From: Psychrobacillus psychrotolerans | GTDB taxonomy: Bacteria; Bacillota; Bacilli; Bacillales_A; Planococcaceae | Assembly (NCBI RefSeq): GCF_900115805.1 | Contig: NZ_FOXU01000011.1 | Span: 1 to 64,000, forward strand | DNA length: 64,000 bases | Reading direction: 5' to 3' | Shown here: one piece after another, positions 7,912-20,002 of the stretch | Layout: every line of letters starts with the position of its first letter | Numbering within the stretch: the stretch's first letter is position 1 | Translations under genes and position numbers: made by a program | The notes under the pieces: model-generated | The model's input: the letters and a program-made list of their open reading frames with translations, nothing else | Told to the model about the DNA's origin: nothing | Database searches by the model: none

Positions 7912-8169
7912 TTACGCTTTTTTCATTAATTGAGACTTCTTACGAGAAGCTACGTTTTTATGAATTAATCCTTTAGAAGCTGCTTTTTCAAGTTGTTGAA
8001 TTGCAGTTTTAATAAGATCTTGTGCGTTTTCTTCGTTATTAAGAGCGGCAGTATCAGCTTTTTTTACAGCAGTACGCATTGCTGATTTTGCTTTTGCGTT
8101 TTGAGTGTTTAATCTCTCATTTGTCTTAACACGTTTAATAGCGGATTTAATGTTCGGCATACCTTTCAC
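7912..8169 (-). CDS. rpsT: 30S ribosomal protein S20
   Basis: 85 aa, very rich in Lys, Ala and Arg, beginning [17 protein letters not shown] in the family manner after an initial MKG; S20 binds 16S rRNA in the body of the small subunit. Met4 (start at 8160) is an equally plausible start and gives the usual S20 N-terminus. An AGGAGGTGAAAGG sequence lies just upstream, its spacing favouring the ATG at 8160. It has its usual place and opposite strand next to gpr. Confidence 0.95.
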   Translation of the reverse strand: MKGMPNIKSAIKRVKTNERLNTQNAKAKSAMRTAVKKADTAALNNEENAQDLIKTAIQQLEKAASKGLIHKNVASRKKSQLMKKA

Positions 8170-8262
8170 CTCCTAAATAGGTCTGAGATGATACATTTCT
8201 TTCTAATACAACAAGCATTATTTTAACAAACACAAAAACAAATTGCAATATATAAATGCAAA

Positions 8263-8292
8263 GAATATTTACTTGACACTTCGACCACACTA
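8263..8292 (+). promoter_or_regulatory. possible forespore (sigma-G type) promoter of gpr
   Basis: GAATA at 8263-8267 and CACACTA at 8286-8292, 18 nt apart, resemble sigma-G elements (GNATR and CATNNTA, one mismatch in the -10). gpr is a forespore gene in B. subtilis. Low-complexity motifs like these arise by chance, so this is tentative. Confidence 0.35.
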
Positions 8293-8308
8293 AAAAAGAG
8301 GTGATTAT

Positions 8309-9325
8309 ATGTGGGGAAGAACTGATTTATTAGACGAATCGGATGAAATGGTAAAGCATCGAACTGGTGGCGAAAAAAACACATTAAAAAACTCCGAGGG
8401 CATTTCATTCGACGAAAATCGAGAGGGAGCAGTACTTATTACATCCATTGAGGTAAATGAAGAGGGAGAAAAGAAACTAGGAAAGAAGAAGGGTAAGTAC
8501 ATTACTTTAACAGATTTGACGGTGAGTCCAGATGAGGAAGATAGCTTTAAGCCAATAGAAAAAATATTTATTCAAAAGCTTAAAGAAATGCATCAAGATT
8601 TAAATCTTTCGAAGGATTCCAGAATATTAATCATAGGACTAGGTAATGCAACTATTACGCCTGACGCAATTGGTCCGAAGGCAATAGAGTATTTGCAAGG
8701 TTCTTCTTTGACTCAAAATACAGAGAAGATAAAGGTGGTAATGTATGCACCAGGAGTAACAGGACAAACCGGATTTGAAACGAGTGATTTTGTCGAAGCG
8801 ATTAGTAAAGCATATAAACCAGATTTAATCATTGTATTAGATGCTTTAGCAGCTAGGAATAGCGAACGCTTATGCAAAACGATTCAGCTGACGAATACAG
8901 GGATACATCCAGGATCAGGTGTTGGTAACCAACGAAAAGAGATTTCAGAAGAGGTATATGGTGTTCCTGTCACAGCTATTGGGATTCCAATGGTTGTAGA
9001 TGGACCGGTTTTATATGCAGATGCAATGGAGCAGGTAATTCATTATATTGCCTCAAAGGTGGAGGAAAAAGGGAGTCCCTCTGCTGCATTAGCAGTTACT
9101 CCAATGGTGTCTAGCAAAAAACCATCCATAGATAAATCTGTACTACAGCCGATTTTTGGAGAATGGGTTACGTGGTCTACAGATGAAAAAAGACAATTAT
9201 TTGAGGAAGTATTTGTTGGTAAGAATCCATCTTTGTTCGTAACCCCTAAAGAGACGGATGCATGGGTGGAACACTATGCATATTTACTTTCAAATGGCAT
9301 AGAAAGTTGGATAACAACAAGATAA
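8309..9325 (+). CDS. gpr: germination protease Gpr
   Basis: Gpr degrades small acid-soluble spore proteins at germination, releasing DNA and amino acids. It is made in the forespore as a zymogen and cleaves itself. The 338 aa product carries the A25 family hallmarks: RTDLLDES near the N-terminus (prosequence and processing site), IIGLGNATITPDAIGP, YAPGVTGQTGFETSD, VLDALAAR, TGIHPGSGVGN and a conserved LFVTPKETD near the end. ATG start with AGAGG 8 nt upstream. Followed by spoIIP as in B. subtilis. Confidence 0.96.
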   Translation: MWGRTDLLDESDEMVKHRTGGEKNTLKNSEGISFDENREGAVLITSIEVNEEGEKKLGKKKGKYITLTDLTVSPDEEDSFKPIEKIFIQKLKEMHQDLNLSKDSRILIIGLGNATITPDAIGPKAIEYLQGSSLTQNTEKIKVVMYAPGVTGQTGFETSDFVEAISKAYKPDLIIVLDALAARNSERLCKTIQLTNTGIHPGSGVGNQRKEISEEVYGVPVTAIGIPMVVDGPVLYADAMEQVIHYIASKVEEKGSPSAALAVTPMVSSKKPSIDKSVLQPIFGEWVTWSTDEKRQLFEEVFVGKNPSLFVTPKETDAWVEHYAYLLSNGIESWITTR

Positions 9326-9379
9326 ATTGTTCTAAAATTACTGCTCTCTTCATACGATTGTGTGAGGAGAGTGGAAATT

Positions 9380-10204
9380 ATGGCTAAGTCCTTAAAGAAT
9401 GTAGTTAGCATTTTATTACTTTTATTTTTAGCACCTATTATTATTGCAACCGTCCAAACGCCTCTTTTTCCGCAACAAAAGCTTCAGACAGCAACAGAAC
9501 AAGAAGCACCCCCGAAAGAAGAAAGTAAAACAGCGGTTGTATATGCTGCACAGTTAGATACAAAAACTGCTGCTGTTTCCGAAATTTTGGAACCCAAAAA
9601 AGCTTTTGTCTATTTTACCCATTCTCAAGAAGCCTTTAAGCCCATGCTAGCTGCTAAAGGTGACAAAATTGCAACTTATCATCCGGAAAACAATATTACT
9701 TCTTTTCAAGAGCAGATAACTTCTCAATTTGCATTTCATCAATTAGAAACGGACATATTGGGGCCTGAGACTACAGGAGATGCGAGGCAGTATAATTCGA
9801 TACGGCCTTTTGTTCAGGAAGCATTGGCGCATGATGAGTATGATATTGTCTTAGACCTTCATCGAGATGCAGTTAAGGCAGACATAGCTACTCTTCAAGT
9901 TGGGGATGAGAGTTATGCAAAGATATATATTGTAGTTGGTGGAGAACATGCCAACCACAAATGGAATGAACAGCTAGCTAATAATCTTTCTATCCAATTA
10001 AATAAATTAGTCCCAGGGATTTCTAGAGGTGTAGTAGTGAAATCTGGAAAAGGTGTAAATGGTGTATATAACCAGGATTTATCGAAGAATGCTATTTTAA
10101 TAGAATTAGGCGGAATCGATAGTACAGAAGTGGAAGTAAATAGAACGATTGCTATTTTGGCAAAAGCTGTTTCAAATCTTTTTCATCAACAAATTACATC
10201 CTAA
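9380..10204 (+). CDS. spoIIP: stage II sporulation protein P (cell wall hydrolase)
   Basis: SpoIIP is the peptidoglycan amidase/endopeptidase of the SpoIID-SpoIIM-SpoIIP engulfment complex, anchored in the mother-cell membrane. Seen: an N-terminal membrane/signal segment (about residues 8-25), a linker rich in Gln, Glu and Lys, then the amidase domain with FVYFTHSQEAF (zinc His and Glu), DIVLDLHRDA and ILIELGG. At 274 aa it is shorter than the B. subtilis protein (401 aa), mainly in the linker. ATG 9380 is preferred, with GAGGAGA 9-10 nt upstream; GTG 9362 would overlap that site. Confidence 0.92.
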   Translation: MAKSLKNVVSILLLLFLAPIIIATVQTPLFPQQKLQTATEQEAPPKEESKTAVVYAAQLDTKTAAVSEILEPKKAFVYFTHSQEAFKPMLAAKGDKIATYHPENNITSFQEQITSQFAFHQLETDILGPETTGDARQYNSIRPFVQEALAHDEYDIVLDLHRDAVKADIATLQVGDESYAKIYIVVGGEHANHKWNEQLANNLSIQLNKLVPGISRGVVVKSGKGVNGVYNQDLSKNAILIELGGIDSTEVEVNRTIAILAKAVSNLFHQQITS

Positions 10205-10206
10205 CA

Positions 10207-10235
10207 TTGATGAATCGCTTGTTCACTGCTATAAT
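10207..10235 (+). promoter_or_regulatory. sigma-A promoter of lepA
   Basis: TTGATG (10207-10212), 17-nt spacer, TATAAT (10230-10235). It starts inside the 61-nt gap between spoIIP and lepA. Confidence 0.75.
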
Positions 10236-10265
10236 TCATTATAGTTTAATTAGGAGTGAACAAGC

Positions 10266-12095
10266 ATGAATAATGATGAGAGACTGGCACGACAGAAAAA
10301 AATACGTAACTTTTCGATTATAGCCCATATCGATCATGGGAAATCTACCCTTGCGGATCGTATATTAGAAAAAACACAAACTGTAACATCTCGAGAAATG
10401 CAAAATCAATTACTCGATTCAATGGATCTAGAACGAGAACGCGGGATTACCATTAAATTGAATGCTATTCAATTGACTTATAATGCAAAAGACGGCGAAG
10501 AGTATATCTTCCATCTTATTGATACCCCTGGACATGTCGATTTCACTTATGAGGTGTCTCGTAGCTTAGCAGCATGTGAAGGAGCTATTTTAGTTGTAGA
10601 TGCAGCACAAGGGATTGAAGCACAAACACTTGCAAATGTTTATTTGGCTTTAGATAACGACTTGGAAATCCTTCCTGTTATTAACAAAATCGACCTTCCA
10701 GCAGCTGACCCCGAACGTGTGAGAGGCGAAGTGGAGGATGTCATTGGTCTGGATGCTTCCGAAGCGGTATTAGCTTCCGCAAAAGCAGGAATTGGTATTG
10801 AAGAAATTCTGGAACAAATTGTAGAAAAAGTGCCTGCTCCAACTGGAGATCCAAATGCACCATTAAAAGCATTAATATTTGACTCCTTATTCGATCCTTA
10901 TCGTGGAGTTATCGTATATATCCGTATCATTGATGGAACAGTAAAACCAGGTGACAAGATTAAAATGATGTCATCAGGTAAAGAATTTGATGTCGTAGAA
11001 ACGGGTGTATTTACACCTAAAACAACACAACGTTCTGAACTGACTGTTGGAGATGTTGGTTTCTTAACAGCTTCTATGAAAAATGTAGGGGACTCAAGTG
11101 TTGGGGATACGATTACATTAGCTGACAACCCTGCTACTGAAGCTTTGGCTGGATATAAAAAGATGAATCCTATGGTATTCTGTGGGTTGTATCCAATCGA
11201 TAATACAAAATATGTTGACTTACGTGATGCTTTAGAAAAATTACAATTGAATGACTCCGCACTTGAATTTGAGCCAGAGACTTCCCAAGCATTAGGTTTT
11301 GGATATCGCTGTGGTTTCTTAGGTCTCCTACATATGGAAATCATTCAAGAACGTATTGAACGTGAATTCAATATTGATCTAATAACTACTGCTCCAAGTG
11401 TTATCTATGATGTGAAACTTACGAATGGAGAAATCCTAAAAGTGGACAATCCTTCCATGATGCCAGAATCACAAAAAGTAGATAAAATTGAAGAGCCATA
11501 TGTTAAAGCATCTATTATGGTCCCAGAAGAATATGTTGGTTCCGTTATGGAACTGTGTCAACGCAAACGTGGGAACTTTGTAACTATGGACTTTTTATCT
11601 AAAGCTCGAGTGAATATTATTTATGAAATTCCACTATCAGAAATTGTGTATGACTTCTTTGATGCATTAAAATCAAGTACAAAAGGATATGCTTCTTTTG
11701 ACTATGATTTAATAGGCTATAAAGAATCCAAATTAGTTAAAATGGACATTTTACTAAACAGCGAAAAAGTAGATGCACTTAGTTTTATCGTTCATAGTGA
11801 CTTCTCCTATGAACGCGGTAAGCTTATAGTCGAAAAACTTAAAGCATTAATACCGAGACAACAATTTGAAGTTCCAGTACAAGCAGCTGTCGGGCAAAAA
11901 ATTGTTGCTCGTTCCACTATTAAGTCAATCGGTAAAAACGTTTTAGCTAAATGTTACGGTGGCGATATCTCTCGTAAACGAAAACTTCTAGATAAACAAA
12001 AACAAGGTAAAAAACGGATGAAACAAGTAGGTTCTGTGGAAGTTCCACAAGAAGCTTTCATGGCTGTTCTGAAAATGGACGAGCCAAATAAATAA
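10266..12095 (+). CDS. lepA: elongation factor 4 (LepA)
   Basis: LepA/EF4 is a translational GTPase related to EF-G that acts on ribosomes during initiation or stalled elongation. At 609 aa it has the G1 motif AHIDHGKST, switch II DTPGH, NKID for guanine recognition, EF-G-like domains and the LepA-specific C-terminal domain ending [22 protein letters not shown] start with AGGAG 7 nt upstream. It has its own promoter and terminator. Confidence 0.97.
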   Translation: MNNDERLARQKKIRNFSIIAHIDHGKSTLADRILEKTQTVTSREMQNQLLDSMDLERERGITIKLNAIQLTYNAKDGEEYIFHLIDTPGHVDFTYEVSRSLAACEGAILVVDAAQGIEAQTLANVYLALDNDLEILPVINKIDLPAADPERVRGEVEDVIGLDASEAVLASAKAGIGIEEILEQIVEKVPAPTGDPNAPLKALIFDSLFDPYRGVIVYIRIIDGTVKPGDKIKMMSSGKEFDVVETGVFTPKTTQRSELTVGDVGFLTASMKNVGDSSVGDTITLADNPATEALAGYKKMNPMVFCGLYPIDNTKYVDLRDALEKLQLNDSALEFEPETSQALGFGYRCGFLGLLHMEIIQERIEREFNIDLITTAPSVIYDVKLTNGEILKVDNPSMMPESQKVDKIEEPYVKASIMVPEEYVGSVMELCQRKRGNFVTMDFLSKARVNIIYEIPLSEIVYDFFDALKSSTKGYASFDYDLIGYKESKLVKMDILLNSEKVDALSFIVHSDFSYERGKLIVEKLKALIPRQQFEVPVQAAVGQKIVARSTIKSIGKNVLAKCYGGDISRKRKLLDKQKQGKKRMKQVGSVEVPQEAFMAVLKMDEPNK

Positions 12096-12105
12096 TAAAA
12101 CGAAG

Positions 12106-12131
12106 GGGGAGGCACTAGCAGCCTCCTTTTT
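12106..12131 (+). terminator. intrinsic terminator after lepA
   Basis: GGAGGC / GCCTCC stem with a 7-nt loop and five T, 13 nt after the lepA stop. Confidence 0.8.
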
Positions 12132-12161
12132 CCTATATGGAAGAAGAAAGTAGGGATAGTT

Positions 12162-13295
12162 ATGGTACGAGGCGTATATATACATATTCCTTTCTGTCAT
12201 CAAATTTGTAATTACTGTGATTTCAATAAATTTTTCTTTCATAACCAACCGGTAGATGAATATATTGAATCACTTGGAAAAGAAATGGCATTGTGGGCAA
12301 ATGATTTACAAAAAGCAGAAATTGAAACGATATTTATTGGAGGTGGTACTCCAACTTCTTTATCAGTAGACCAATTAGATCGATTATTAGAGCTGATTAC
12401 CACATATATACCAATGGAGCATGTCACAGAATTCTCATCGGAAGCTAATCCAGATGAGCTGACACTTGATAAAATGCAAAAGATGCGCGAATTCGGTGTG
12501 AACCGGTTAAGTATGGGAGTCCAAACCTTTGATCAGGACCTTTTAAAAGTATTAGGAAGAACCCATTCGAATGATCATGTCTATGAAGTGATTAATCATG
12601 CCAAACAAACTGATTTCCCTTCGATAAGTATAGATTTGATGTATGGACTTCCAAACCAAACGATGGATCAATGGAAAGCATCCTTGCAGGAAGCATTCCG
12701 CTTAAAAATTCCACATATTTCGGCTTATTCATTGTTAGTTGAGCCAAAAACAATCTTTTATAATCTACTATCCAAAGGGAAACTTTCTCTTCCAGGAGAA
12801 GACTTAGAAGCGGAGATGTATGGTTATCTTTTAGAGGAAATGCAAAGTCATGGTTATATTCAATATGAGATAAGTAATTTCGCATATGTAGGAAAAGAAT
12901 CAAAACATAATTTACTTTACTGGAATAATGATGAATATATCGGTTTAGGTGCTGGTGCTCATGGATATGTGAATGGTAAGAGATACTCCAATCATGGACC
13001 AATAAAAAAATACATGCAGACAATCGAAACAGGGGAACAACCTCTTATGATGCAAAAAGAAGTGACAAACGTGGAAAAAATGGAAGAAGAAATGTTTCTT
13101 GGTTTACGTAAGAATGAGGGTGTATCACTTGCTAAATTTGAGGAAAGATATGGTCTAACCCTTCGTGATGTTTACGGAAAAGAACTAGATGAGCTACTTC
13201 AGAGGGAATTATTAGTTCTGGAAGATAATTTTGTAAGACTGACTTCCCGTGGAAGGTTTATGGGAAATGAAGTGTTTCAATATTTCTTGAAATAA
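12162..13295 (+). CDS. hemW: HemW, radical SAM heme chaperone
   Basis: A HemN-like radical SAM protein of the HemW class, which handles heme rather than oxidising coproporphyrinogen. The FeS-binding CxxxCxxC is C12, C16 and C19 (PFCHQICNYCDF), followed by IGGGTPTSL and the HemW-type C-terminal domain (EEMFLGLR...GVS). At 377 aa it matches B. subtilis HemN2/HemW (379) and lacks the long N-terminus of true HemN. It lies directly before hrcA as in B. subtilis. Confidence 0.93.
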   Translation: MVRGVYIHIPFCHQICNYCDFNKFFFHNQPVDEYIESLGKEMALWANDLQKAEIETIFIGGGTPTSLSVDQLDRLLELITTYIPMEHVTEFSSEANPDELTLDKMQKMREFGVNRLSMGVQTFDQDLLKVLGRTHSNDHVYEVINHAKQTDFPSISIDLMYGLPNQTMDQWKASLQEAFRLKIPHISAYSLLVEPKTIFYNLLSKGKLSLPGEDLEAEMYGYLLEEMQSHGYIQYEISNFAYVGKESKHNLLYWNNDEYIGLGAGAHGYVNGKRYSNHGPIKKYMQTIETGEQPLMMQKEVTNVEKMEEEMFLGLRKNEGVSLAKFEERYGLTLRDVYGKELDELLQRELLVLEDNFVRLTSRGRFMGNEVFQYFLK

Positions 13296-13309
13296 TTAAA
13301 GCTAAATCG

Positions 13310-13338
13310 TTGACAGTTTTCTGTAGATTTGATAAGTT
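13310..13338 (+). promoter_or_regulatory. sigma-A promoter of the hrcA operon
   Basis: TTGACA at 13310-13315 and TAAGTT at 13333-13338 (17-nt spacer), with the CIRCE operator starting 11 nt later at the expected start of transcription. Confidence 0.6.
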
Positions 13339-13349
13339 TTATATGAGTA

Positions 13350-13376
13350 TTAGCACTCTCTTTGAACGAGTGCTAA
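13350..13376 (+). promoter_or_regulatory. CIRCE operator (HrcA binding site)
   Basis: A perfect TTAGCACTC-N9-GAGTGCTAA inverted repeat, the classic CIRCE element. HrcA bound here represses hrcA-grpE-dnaK until heat shock; GroEL tunes HrcA activity in B. subtilis. Only this copy is visible in the window, so dnaJ is controlled through readthrough or its own promoter. Confidence 0.98.
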
Positions 13377-13390
13377 CAGAGGTGATAATC

Positions 13391-14428
13391 ATGCTAACAA
13401 ACAGGCAATTATTAATATTGCAAGTAACGGTAGATGATTTTATCGATACCGCTCAACCAGTTGGATCTCGTCAGCTTTCGAAAAAGGAGGAAGTACCATT
13501 TAGTCCTGCTACTATTCGAAATGAAATGGCAGATTTAGAAGAAATGGGCTTTTTAGAAAAAACACATACTTCGTCTGGTCGTGTGCCTTCACAAAAGGGA
13601 TACCGTTATAATGTCGATAATATGTTAACTCCACAAAGAATTTCGCAAAGCGAGATAAAACAAATTCGTTCTATCTTTGAGGAACGAAAGGTGGAGACGG
13701 AGCAAATAATTCGCAAATCCGCTGAAATTATATCGGAACTAACGAATTATACCTCTATTATGTTAGGCTTAGATGTGAGAAAACATCGTGTTAAACGATT
13801 TTCGATTGTACCACTTTCCAGTGATTCTGCTGTAGCGATAATTGTTACAGACAGTGGTCATGTAGAGAATCGACTATTTTCTATCCCTGAAAATTTTCAG
13901 GCATCTGATATCGAACGTATGATCAATCTGATCAACGAACGTCTAGTAGGGGTATATTTGCATGAACTCCCTGCAATGCTAGAGGCGGTAACGCTAAATG
14001 TGTTGCAACAAAATAACGGTCGTCTGAATCATCTTTTTGGATCGCTTAACCAAGCGATGACTATTGAGCATGAAGACAAGGTGTATTATGGTGGGAAGTT
14101 ACAAATATTGAACCAACCAGAATTTAATGATGTAGAAAAAGCACGGAGTATTATGAATTGGATGGATCATGTAAACCAAATTCCAGGTATTTTCCATTTG
14201 GATAAAAAGGGAATTCAAATTCGCATTGGATCAGAAAACAATGATCTTGCCATGGAGGGATGTAGTGTTATTACTGCCTCATATGGTATTGGTGAAGAGC
14301 AAGTGGGTTCGATAGCGATTATTGGTCCGACTCGAATGGATTATAGGAGAGTCGTGTCATTACTAGATGTCATGAGTAGTGATTTATCTAGAGAATTATC
14401 GAAAATATTACATGGACATCAAGGATAA
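13391..14428 (+). CDS. hrcA: heat-inducible transcription repressor HrcA
   Basis: HrcA is the repressor of class I heat-shock genes. The 345 aa product begins with the winged-helix DNA-binding domain (MLTNRQLLIL, SATIRNEMADLEEMGFL, HTSSGRVPS) followed by the GAF-like dimerisation region and RRVVSLLDVMSSDLSREL at the end. ATG 13391 with AGAGGTGA 6 nt upstream is the true start; the longer open frame upstream runs through the promoter and CIRCE. First gene of hrcA-grpE-dnaK. Confidence 0.97.
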   Translation: MLTNRQLLILQVTVDDFIDTAQPVGSRQLSKKEEVPFSPATIRNEMADLEEMGFLEKTHTSSGRVPSQKGYRYNVDNMLTPQRISQSEIKQIRSIFEERKVETEQIIRKSAEIISELTNYTSIMLGLDVRKHRVKRFSIVPLSSDSAVAIIVTDSGHVENRLFSIPENFQASDIERMINLINERLVGVYLHELPAMLEAVTLNVLQQNNGRLNHLFGSLNQAMTIEHEDKVYYGGKLQILNQPEFNDVEKARSIMNWMDHVNQIPGIFHLDKKGIQIRIGSENNDLAMEGCSVITASYGIGEEQVGSIAIIGPTRMDYRRVVSLLDVMSSDLSRELSKILHGHQG

Positions 14429-14443
14429 GGAGAGTTCCGAACA

Positions 14444-14986
14444 ATGTCAGAAATCAAAGATGAAAACTTAGAAGAGCAAGAAGTAAAAGAAACTATTCAA
14501 GAAGAGTCTGAACAGCCGAAAGAAGTTGTGGAAGAAGTAGATGAACTAACTCTGGCTAAACAGCAAATCGAAGAAGAACAAGATAAGCTTATTCGTCTTA
14601 GAGCGGACTTTGAGAATTACAAGCGTCGGGTACAATTAGACAAAGCAGCGGATTATAAATACCGTGCTCAATCCGTTTTAACGGATATTCTGCCTGTGCT
14701 TGATAATTTTGAACGTGCACTTGCAGTTGAAACGACTTCTGAAGAAGCAGCTTCTTTAGTTAAAGGAGTAGATATGGTTTACCGTACTCTTCTAGAAGCA
14801 GTTAAAAAAGAAGGTTTGGAAGCAATCGAAGCAGAAGGTGTAGCATTCGATCCGAACTTCCACCAAGCTGTTATGCAAGAGCAAGATGATTCAAAAGAAT
14901 CCGGAGTAGTGCTTCAAGAGCTGCAAAAAGGGTACAAGTTAAAAGACCGAGTATTAAGACCTTCCATGGTCAAAGTAAACGAATAA
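14444..14986 (+). CDS. grpE: GrpE, DnaK nucleotide exchange factor
   Basis: GrpE releases ADP from DnaK to restart the chaperone cycle. 180 aa: an acidic disordered N-terminus (many Glu, residues 1-35), a long coiled coil (about 36-85, [11 protein letters not shown]), and the beta domain with [12 protein letters not shown] and [18 protein letters not shown] with AAGGAGA 11 nt upstream, 15 nt after hrcA. Confidence 0.97.
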   Translation: MSEIKDENLEEQEVKETIQEESEQPKEVVEEVDELTLAKQQIEEEQDKLIRLRADFENYKRRVQLDKAADYKYRAQSVLTDILPVLDNFERALAVETTSEEAASLVKGVDMVYRTLLEAVKKEGLEAIEAEGVAFDPNFHQAVMQEQDDSKESGVVLQELQKGYKLKDRVLRPSMVKVNE

Positions 14987-15071
14987 ATCATTTTCATCAT
15001 TACTTATTTTTATGAAATTGATTGGAATACCCAAAAAAGAATAGCTAGTTATATATTAGGAGGAAAATTAA

Positions 15072-16898
<1,827 letters not shown>

Positions 16899-16921
16899 GA
16901 TTGTTGAAGTGTCGGTAAGCA

Positions 16922-16955
16922 AAAAGTCAAAGACCGGTTCCGGCTTTGGCTTTTC
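16922..16955 (+). terminator. terminator after dnaK
   Basis: An AAAGTCAAAG...CTTTGGCTTT stem with an inner CCGG/CCGG, then T-rich sequence. It would separate the CIRCE-controlled genes from dnaJ. Confidence 0.65.
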
Positions 16956-17079
16956 TTACTGTATAGGCAAAACAGGAATGTCTCATTTCTCATTAGGTTG
17001 ATATTTAAGCATATATGATTTTAAAGTCATATTCTTAGGTTGAAACAGGCATGATCCGAATGATTAAATTTTCAAAGTT

Positions 17080-17109
17080 TTGCTATTAGGATTTTGTACA
17101 TGGTACAAT
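17080..17109 (+). promoter_or_regulatory. extended -10 promoter of dnaJ
   Basis: TGGTACAAT (17101-17109) is an extended -10, with a weak -35 TTGCTA at 17080-17085 (18-nt spacer). It gives dnaJ-prmA-rsmE-mtaB a promoter independent of CIRCE. Confidence 0.55.
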
Positions 17110-17148
17110 TATTCCTATGTGCAAGTTAACAGAGCAGGAGAGTGAAAG

Positions 17149-18276
17149 ATGAATAAACGTGATTATTATGAGGTTCTTGGTGTATCTAAGAGCGCAACTC
17201 AAGACGAGATAAAAAAAGCTTATCGTAAACTTTCAAAACAATTCCACCCAGATATTAACAAAGATGCTGGAGCGGAAGACCAATTTAAAGAAATTTCCGA
17301 AGCATACGAAGTATTAAGTGATGAACAAAAACGGTCATCTTACGACCAATTTGGTCACGCAGGTCCAAACCAAGGATTTGGTGGATTTGGTGGCGGTAGT
17401 GCTGATGGGTTTGGTTTTGAAGATATCTTTAGTTCATTCTTTGGTGGTGGCGGAGGTTCAAGAAGACGTGATCCCAATGCTCCAAGAAAAGGGAATGATC
17501 TTCAATATTCCATGACTATTGAGTTTGAAGAAGCAGTATTTGGTAAAGAAAGAGAAATAGAAGTATCTAAAGAAGAAAACTGTGAAACATGTTCTGGCTC
17601 AGGTGCAAAACCTGGTACAAAACCAGAAAAATGTTCACACTGTAATGGTCATGGTCAAGTAAATGTAACGCAAGATACGCCATTTGGCCGCGTTCAAACT
17701 AAACGCGCATGTAATCACTGTCAAGGAACAGGGAATATTATTAAAGATAAATGTGCTACATGTCATGGTAAAGGCGCAGTTAACAAACGCAAAAAAATTA
17801 AAGTTACCATCCCAGCAGGTGTGGATGATGGGCAGCAGCTTCGTGTAAGTGGTCAAGGTGAACCTGGAGCAAATGGTGGACCAGCGGGCGATTTATATAT
17901 CGTTTTCCGTGTTAAAGCAGATCCACGTTTTGAACGCGATGGCGACGATATTTATTACGAGCTACCTTTGACATATGCACAAGCAGCTCTTGGTGATGAA
18001 ATTGAAGTTCCGACAGTCCAAGGAAAAGTAAAACTTAAAATTCCAGCTGGAACTCAATCACAAGCCAATTTCCGTTTAAAAGGAAAAGGTGTTAAAAATG
18101 TTCATGGCTACGGTGTTGGGGATCAACATGTAATAGTAAAAGTAATTACGCCGAAAAAGTTAACAGAGAAACAAAAACAATTATTACGTGAATTTGCAGA
18201 AATCAGTGGAGATATTCCAGAAGAGCAAGGCAGTTCATTATTTGATAAGATCAAGAAGACATTAAAAGGCGAATAA
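17149..18276 (+). CDS. dnaJ: chaperone DnaJ (Hsp40)
   Basis: DnaJ delivers substrates to DnaK and stimulates its ATPase. 375 aa: J domain with HPD at residues 33-35, a Gly/Phe region (about 76-110), four zinc repeats of CxxCxGxG type ([32 protein letters not shown]), two beta-barrel client domains and a C-terminal dimerisation helix. ATG with AGGAG 8 nt upstream. It is followed by prmA with only 14 nt between. Confidence 0.98.
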   Translation: MNKRDYYEVLGVSKSATQDEIKKAYRKLSKQFHPDINKDAGAEDQFKEISEAYEVLSDEQKRSSYDQFGHAGPNQGFGGFGGGSADGFGFEDIFSSFFGGGGGSRRRDPNAPRKGNDLQYSMTIEFEEAVFGKEREIEVSKEENCETCSGSGAKPGTKPEKCSHCNGHGQVNVTQDTPFGRVQTKRACNHCQGTGNIIKDKCATCHGKGAVNKRKKIKVTIPAGVDDGQQLRVSGQGEPGANGGPAGDLYIVFRVKADPRFERDGDDIYYELPLTYAQAALGDEIEVPTVQGKVKLKIPAGTQSQANFRLKGKGVKNVHGYGVGDQHVIVKVITPKKLTEKQKQLLREFAEISGDIPEEQGSSLFDKIKKTLKGE

Positions 18277-18290
18277 AGGAGTTGGCGCAA

Positions 18291-19235
18291 GTGAAATGGT
18301 CTGAACTATCCATCCATACTACAAATGAAGCGGTTGAAGCGGTAAGTAATATTTTGCATGAAGCTGGTGCAAGTGGTGTAGTTATCGAAGACTCAGATGA
18401 ATTAGGAAGAGAAAGAGAAGATTTATTTGGTGAAATTTATAGCTTAAACCCAGATGACTTTCCGGTAGATGGTGTACGTGTGAAGGCTTATTTAGCTGAA
18501 ACAAGTTTCTTATTAGAAACAGTGGAAGAGATCAAACTTGCTATCAACAATTTAACAAACTTCGACATAGATCTAGGACATAATGTTGTATCTGTTCAGG
18601 AAGTAGACGAAGAGGATTGGGCTACGGCATGGAAAAAGTATTACCATCCTGTGAAAATATCTAATCGATTTACTATTGTACCGACTTGGGAAGACTATGA
18701 GCGAGTGAACACAGATGAACTAATCATCGAACTTGATCCTGGAATGGCTTTTGGAACAGGTACGCATCCGACAACAGTTATGTGTCTCCAAGCGTTGGAG
18801 AAAACGGTTCAAACAGATTCAAGTGTAATTGATGTAGGGACTGGATCTGGGGTACTTTCTATCGGAGCAGCAAAACTAGGAGCTTCTAAAATTCATGCGC
18901 TAGATTTGGATGAAGTAGCTGTTAGATCTGCAATAGAAAATATTGCTTTAAACAAAGTAGACCATATTGTTCGTGTAACACACGGTAATCTTCTAGATAA
19001 TGTGGACGAACAAGCAGATATAGTCGTAGCGAATATATTAGCAGAAATCATCATGACATTTACGGATGATGCATTCACTATTGTAAAAGAGGGCGGATTA
19101 TTCATCACTTCCGGAATCATTGCTACGAAAAAAGATGATGTAAGAGAATCATTACAACATGCAGGATTTGAAATTGAGGAAGTCATGATGATGGAAGATT
19201 GGGTAACAATTATTTCGAGAAAACCTCTTAAATAA
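18291..19235 (+). CDS. prmA: ribosomal protein L11 methyltransferase
   Basis: PrmA trimethylates ribosomal protein L11 using SAM. 314 aa with the N-terminal substrate-recognition domain, the linker and a Rossmann methyltransferase domain ([28 protein letters not shown]). [14 protein letters not shown] is a PrmA signature. GTG 18291 is chosen since it gives the conserved N-terminus [10 protein letters not shown] and stands 9 nt from AAAGGAG; TTG 18282 would touch that site. In the dnaJ-prmA-rsmE-mtaB run. Confidence 0.95.
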   Translation: MKWSELSIHTTNEAVEAVSNILHEAGASGVVIEDSDELGREREDLFGEIYSLNPDDFPVDGVRVKAYLAETSFLLETVEEIKLAINNLTNFDIDLGHNVVSVQEVDEEDWATAWKKYYHPVKISNRFTIVPTWEDYERVNTDELIIELDPGMAFGTGTHPTTVMCLQALEKTVQTDSSVIDVGTGSGVLSIGAAKLGASKIHALDLDEVAVRSAIENIALNKVDHIVRVTHGNLLDNVDEQADIVVANILAEIIMTFTDDAFTIVKEGGLFITSGIIATKKDDVRESLQHAGFEIEEVMMMEDWVTIISRKPLK

Positions 19236-19246
19236 AGGAGATTGTC

Positions 19247-19987
19247 ATGCAACGTTATTTTACAAATGAACCTATAAGTGAGAATAATACAGTGACAATT
19301 ACCGGAGATGATGCGCATCATATGATTCAAGTGATGCGCATGTCACCAGGTGATCTAGTTTTTGTTGTGGCTAATAACCAAACATATACGATGGAAATTT
19401 TAGATGGGTCTTCAAAAGCTGTCCATTTAAAGGTTAAAGAGGTTCTACTCAACACCAATGAAATGCCAAAGAAAGTGTCAATTGTTTGCGGTCTACCCAA
19501 AGGAGACAAGCTGGAATTGATCACGCAAAAAGCAACAGAACTGGGAATGTATGAACTCTATCCATTTGAAGCAAAAAGATCTATCGTGAAATGGGATAAG
19601 TCTAAAAACGAAAAGAAAGTAGCTCGATTGCAAAAAATTGCTAAAGAAGCAGCTGAGCAATCACATCGTTCTACCATTCCACAAATACATAATCCAGTCT
19701 CTATAAAAGAGTTAGTTGAATTGTCCAAAGCATACGATGTAAAGTATGTAGCGGATGAGGAAGACGCCAAAACTGATGAACGACAAAAGTTTGCTGAACA
19801 ATTAAAAAACGTGTATGATAAACAATCGATACTCATCGTATTTGGTCCAGAAGGTGGGCTCGATCGAGCAGAAATAAAGCTATTATTAGATAATGATTTT
19901 CAGACAATTGCGCTAGGACCTAGGATTCTTCGAACTGAAACTGCACCGTTATATGCGCTGTCAGCAATTTCTTATGAATTTGAATGA
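19247..19987 (+). CDS. rsmE: 16S rRNA m3U1498 methyltransferase RsmE
   Basis: RsmE methylates N3 of U1498 in 16S rRNA. 246 aa: N-terminal PUA-like domain (MQRYFTNEPI, GDDAHHMIQVMRMSPGD), then the knotted SPOUT domain with FGPEGGLDRAEI and LGPRILRTETAPLYALS, which bind SAM. ATG with AAAGGAG 8 nt upstream; 11 nt after prmA. Order as in B. subtilis (yqeU). Confidence 0.95.
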   Translation: MQRYFTNEPISENNTVTITGDDAHHMIQVMRMSPGDLVFVVANNQTYTMEILDGSSKAVHLKVKEVLLNTNEMPKKVSIVCGLPKGDKLELITQKATELGMYELYPFEAKRSIVKWDKSKNEKKVARLQKIAKEAAEQSHRSTIPQIHNPVSIKELVELSKAYDVKYVADEEDAKTDERQKFAEQLKNVYDKQSILIVFGPEGGLDRAEIKLLLDNDFQTIALGPRILRTETAPLYALSAISYEFE

Positions 19988-20002
19988 AAGAGGTGTGAGA
20001 AC

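Noticed and set aside
10898-11344. 148-codon minus-strand frame
   Set aside because: Antisense shadow of lepA.
12592-13023. 143-codon minus-strand frame
   Set aside because: It lies fully inside hemW in antisense, with no ribosome site or family.
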